NCBI GenBank assembly: GCA_030248215.1
Contig: JASANG010004095.1
Location: 62,001 to 126,000, forward strand
Length of the DNA: 64,000 nt
Reading direction: 5' to 3'
DNA from: Enoplolaimus lenunculus
Lineage: Eukaryota; Nematoda; Enoplea; Enoplida; Thoracostomopsidae
Shown here: positions 25,501-31,500 of the stretch, piece by piece
Layout: the number at the start of each line of letters is the position of its first letter
Position numbering within the stretch: position 1 is the stretch's first letter
Made by a program: the position numbers and the translations under genes
The notes under the pieces: generated by a model
Databases searched by the model: none
Told to the model about the DNA's origin: nothing
What the model saw: only the letters and a program-made list of their open reading frames with translations

Positions 25501-28500
25501 AATAAATATAATATCGCCCAAAAAGCACGGCAATAACAGTCGTGCCCAAGGGCGGTTAAAATGCATTAGTTAAAGACCCTTTGGCAGTTCCACGCTCTCG
25601 GCCTTCGGCCACGAGCAGTTGGAACTGCCCTCGGTGTCTTTAACGAACACTTTTGAACTGCCCTTGTGCCCCTCGGCTGTGTACAAACGTTGCGTATAAA
25701 TCCCTCAGGCTGTCTGCGAAATTGGCGTTCGTTAAATTAAAATATTAAAAATATATTCAAAAGAGTAGATATTTATTATAATTTGCATGCTTTATGAACA
25801 ACTTGCAGACGTGTAACCCTCAGGGTACAAAGATGGCTAGGAATACAGAACAAGTTTAGTTGACCCGTGAGCAATGTTTTTGTAGCCGTTGTATTAAAGT
25901 TAAACGAAATCTCCGTCTGGCTCGTCTGAAGTAGTTCAATACCCGCTAATGTCAGGCTGATTCCGATTTCATCGCGATGATGTTGTTTCGTTCATATTTG
26001 GTGAAAATCGCATTTTTGAGCTGTGTTTCAATATTTTCGGCCGCTTAGTGAATACTTATAAAGTACTATGAACAAGAGTGGATTTTGGAAAGCGGTGGGG
26101 TCAACGTTGAACCAATATTTTGAATTTTAGCTAAAGTCGCTTTGATCATATTTTAACTCCTATGTTTACTATGTAGTTCAAGTGGTGACTACTCGCTCAA
26201 ATCCGGGGTCGGGAGCGAGCAAAATGCAACGAGTGCTGATATACTTTGTGCCATGCATTAGTGCGTCAGTTGCACACTCTTCGGCATGTGGACATCATCC
26301 ACTCTTGCTATTAAGTACCACACAGCAAAATGAATGATCTTAGCAACTATAGTATCAACCATGTGTTTCAAAACTACAACAGTTAAACGCGGTTAAACTT
26401 AAAGTTTGTGGCCCATGTATAAAACAAGGCCGGAACAGTAGTATAAGCATATTACGAATCCCAAGTGTAAGCCTACGCCTAAGCCTAAGCGTATGGATGA
26501 GCCTATTCCTAAGCCTAAGCCAAAGCCTAAGCCTAAGCGTATGGATGAGCCTATTCCTAAGCCTAAGCCTAAGCCTAAGCGTATGGATGAGCCTATTCCT
26601 AAGCCTAAGCCAAAGCCTAAGCCTAAGCGTATGGATGAGCCTATTCCTAAGCCTAAGCCTAAGCCTAAGCGTATGGATGAGCCTATTCCTAAGCATAAGC
26701 CAAAGCCTAAGCCTAAGCGTATGGATGAGCCTATTCCTAAGCCTAAGCCTAAGCCTAAGCGTATGGATGAGCCTATTCCTAAGCCTAAGCCAAAGCCTAA
26801 GCCTAAGCAAAAAAATCAGTCTAAAGCTTAAACTGACTCTATTATAGCCCCTCCGGAAAACTATTCGGCCCTGTTCAAATACATGGGCCAAGTTTGTTAT
26901 GAAAAACGAAACATACAGCAAATGGTCCATCCTGAACGATCGCCATTTGTATTTCACTGTTTGGTCCTTCTTGATCTTTATCGGACGCTTGAAGTCCACT
27001 GAACACTGTGGTACCAATGGGTAACTCCTAAAATTATACGTAGTATATATGTATATATATATACATATATATATAATATATTACACGGGATCAAGGTGCA
27101 ACCGGAGGTGAAAAATACCGGAACCGGAGGTCAACGAAACTTGCCTTGAGCCGTAGGAGAGACGAAATTAGGTAGTAAAAATGATGATTAATTAGTTAAT
27201 TTTAACCACTATCTGCAATATGTTGTTAAAGTGGTTTGGTTTTACGCTAATTTTGCAGCGAAATTTCGAAAATTCTTTCCTTAAAATTGTGACAAAACTA
27301 AAACGAAACGCGCTTTAAAAGAATAAAATTTGCAAAATTATGCAAAATTTTACTGCCGAAAACTACCGGAATCTCTGGTAAAAAATCTACCGGAGCCGGA
27401 AACCGATTTTCTACCGAAGCCGGAGGCAGACCTCCGGTTGTACCCTGCATGACAAGTACTGTATGAGCTGCGAACATGGTTATTTTGGGAATAATGGACG
27501 TAATCTGAGAGTAGAATCTGTAACTTTGAGCCAAATAATTACCATTTTATATCGAGAACACAGCTTCGGTGAGCAAAATGGGTCCGAGATTGACTCAACA
27601 AGAGTTCATTACCCCGAATTAGCCCCCCCACAGTTACCTGGCTACACCAAAAATCACCCGCAGTTTAGCAATACGCGTAAAAGTACTCTCTTGTTAACGC
27701 TTATGTGGCTACTCGCTCGCTTCGCCCTCAAGTTTCAATTAGTATATACTGCGTCCACTCTGTGCGAAAACCCTGTTTTTACATAACCTGCTACACCTCT
27801 ATATTGCCTTGCAAAATGGATCCAATCATGCAAACGAAAGTACTATTTTCAGGAGCGTGTTCTCGGATCGGCCAAGTTCCAATCTTTTGCCAGAAAATCC
27901 TGAATCAACCTCTGCATCTTGGCCTAAACCCTGAAGGAAGTTCTTTCCGACACGGAATGCACAGGCCGATGCCTTAGATTTTAGAAAGCTTTGTTAAAGA
28001 AAATTTAGAAAGTTCGGTATTGCATTAGATATTTTGGATGTTGTTCATTAGCTGAAGCCTACACTGTAAATTCCAATGAGTTGTTTAAACAATTCAGTTA
28101 GCGAGTTGGTTATTTGTGAATTAATATCAGTAAACATTACTTCACTATCAGTTGAGTTGATTCTCACTCTGAATTGAGTTGACTCGAGATGTTGATTAAA
28201 TTCAGAATGAATTGAGTCAACTCAAAATTTTGGGTTCTGACAGTCCTAACTCAGACTGAGCGATTCATCTCACTCTGAGTTAAAATCAACACACTGAAAT
28301 TTACAGCGTATAAAGGTGAATCATAAAAGCGGTTGCGCAAACCAGAGGGCCATGAGGCATACCTCAGTGATATTGATTCTATAATATGGCATTGAAAACA
28401 CTGGTGCATTATCATTGACGTCCTGTATTGTGACTTGAACAGATATGTTGACCTAAAACATGCCAAAAACAACAATATAACTTCTATGCTGCTATCAAAT

Positions 28501-31500
28501 AATATATTGCATTTGCGCACAAATTAGCAATTATTGTGCAATTTTTGCAAACTCTTTGCAAAATAGTTTTACAATACAGGAACTTAGTTTTCGGATATTA
28601 CCAGCGACACTAGCGGATCGTTGTGTTACAATGATAGAATCCTTACAATTTTTTTCTACACAGAAAATTTTAAAACAATTTTTCCCGCAGATTTTTTTGT
28701 GACAAAAAGGTAAGGTCTCTCGCTAACCTTACATTTTTTCGCCCTCAGAAAATTTTTTGGTGATACGCTCCCCCGTCAAAAGTTTTTGGATCCGCCCCTG
28801 GCCAGCGAGTATAAGTGCCTTGTTACCGTGCACCTTAAATTTACCGAAATCGGGGGGATAACATTCCCTCTATGTCCCGTGTAAACCACACCCCGTTGCT
28901 TTACGTGCGATTGTTTCAAGCCAAATATTTATTTCACATTCGACACACTACCTATACCATGTTAATAGTTGGTCACATAACAATGTAAAATAGCTAAAAA
29001 TGGCCTATGCATACTTTACTGCCGTACCAAAATCCCACCGTCTCAGCTAAAAAATGGATAGATTTTGTAATTTTGGGCTAAATCTTACGCTTATGCTTAG
29101 ACTTGGGCTTGAGCTTAGGTTTAAGCATAGGTTTAGGTTTGGCTTAAAAAGCATTCCACCTTCGACCATATCCCGCAATCTCAAAATTCCACCTTCGACC
29201 GTATCCGAAATACCAAAGTCCCACCATCGATCATAGCGACATCCCAAAATCCCGGTTTCGATCATATCTCGACATCCCAAAATTCCTAAATCCCACCTTC
29301 CATCATATCTCAAATTCTTGTGATGGGATGGTGGGATTCTATGAGGGCAGCAAAGTTAACACAGGCCCTAAAAATTATACTTAATAAATTTACTCGTCTT
29401 ATCACTTAAGAAAACCTTACCTTGAAATTGTCATTTGGTAGAAGGCTTTTACATTCAACCACAGTCTGTAACCTTGTGATTCCCTGAAACAAAAGAATGC
29501 AGTGTTCCTTAAACCAAAATTAGTCAAACCAAGAGCGGATGACGCATACTTCAACCAGAGTATGTAACTGGGTACATTTTGTGTGCAAAAGAATGTGCCC
29601 GGCACGCGTTGCGTTTTTGGCGTACCTCTCTCTATTTAGAGGGCGTACATCCTATGCGAAGAATGCCACTTTATGTTTCCGGGAACAAATTGCTCCGCTT
29701 ATAATGTAATTTAGGGTTATTCCATGTGACAGCGACCCCCCTCTAAACAAAGGGGGGTCGTCCAAAAACGCAACACGCGGTGGTACATTTAGTACCGCGC
29801 GAAACCCCAAGAGTTGCACACTCTTGTATTACCCTCTTCGTCAGACCGTGTTCGAAAATATAAATGTTTACATTTTTTGTCAAAAATAGATATTTCGGGT
29901 CAAAATAGACACAGCCATTCGTATTTGGCAAATCAGTATATAAACCTTGAAAACGAACAGCCTTTTGATTCCCTAAAACAGAAATGTAACGGTTCTTAGA
30001 GTAAAATTAGTCGAATTTGATTTCGTAAATAAATGTTTACTTTTGGTAAAAACCTGACATACGTCTGTTATTGGGCGTTGCAGGTATATATGGTCATATG
30101 AAGGCTTTGAAACAACTACAAAACAAAGTAGAGAAAAAGTTGGCAAATACTAGTCGCACTAAAGTCTTGCTAAAATGGTATTATAGTTGTTGCACCAAGC
30201 TTATTGTGTACTTCAGGGGCTCTTGTATGCACTGTAAAACATGGTGAGTCAAATTGACTCTCTCCGAAATATGCTTTTCCTGACTACACAAACTGAGTCA
30301 AAATTCTACTCCGCCATTGTCAAATTCGACTCACTGAGCGATTTATTGAATCGAATTTGACTCTGGCGGAGTCGAATTTGGACCCAGTTTGTTTAGTCAG
30401 AAAAAGCATATTTCGGAGACAGTCAATTTGACTCACCATTTTTTGCAGTGTACTTCTTTATATGACAGCTTTTGAATTTTTTTTGGATCCTGGCAAAATT
30501 CAGGTTTAGAATTTAGGCTTCGGCTTATTAACGTTGTTTGGGAACGAGTAAGCAATCAGGTACCTGTTCCCTATCCACAGGCTTTCTCAATTTTAGCCGT
30601 TTAGACAAAGCATCAATGCCCAAATATTCGTTTGGTTTAGCAACACGAAGTGCTATTTCTGGTTCAGGAGACGAAGTTCGGCCAGTGATTGGTAGCGTGT
30701 CAACAACGCCTAAAATTTGACAAATTCTTACAATTTATTCAGAAACTGGTTAAAAAATAATACTTAATCATCAGGGCCGTTGCAGCCACCCCCCATACGC
30801 CTCATTTGGGGGGACATATCCCTAAAAGGGCCCCACCCTAACCAGTGGAAACAAGAACCGGTTAAATTTTAAAGAACGTGGTTCAAAAATTTGCAATCCT
30901 ACTTGTTCTTATATTTAGTCTGGCGTCAATTTGACTTCCTTACCATAAACGTTCCGCAAATGCTATCGGTATACCTTCGTTGTTACTTAAATTAATTTAC
31001 ATGTATGTATGTAAAGATTCTTTATGTTTCAAAACATGGAAAGAAAAGTTGGAAAGCTGCCCAAAATACGTATGTGGGGCGTTGCAGTTTTAAGATAGTG
31101 CTGAACGAACTTGTGTGAAAACGCTGATTAAAAATTTGACACAACTAGCAGTAAATGGCCAAAAGCGGTTAAATCGACCTACACGAAAATGAAACATGTC
31201 AAGCATAAAGTTTACCTGTTATATTTTGGTGCTATCACTGCAAAAAAATGGTGAGTCAAATTGACTCTCTCCGAAATAAGGCTTTTCATGACTACACAAA
31301 CTGAGTCAAAATTCGACTCCGCCTGAGTCATATAGGAACATGAATAAATAACGTGTAATTCGATCGCACTAATTAACGATAGGCGTATCGCTGACACCCT
31401 TAAAAACCCACGATGTCATCTGACATCCCTAAAAATGCGTCAAAATTAAACTTTGGTGTTGGAATTGAAAACTTTTAAATGAAATACTTTACAGTGACTT

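Noticed and set aside
26355-27017. 220-codon minus frame with an Arg/Leu-rich repeat
   Set aside because: Its first 33 codons are real cadherin exon 5 coding sequence; the rest reads through the splice donor into a TTAGGC-bearing MITE.
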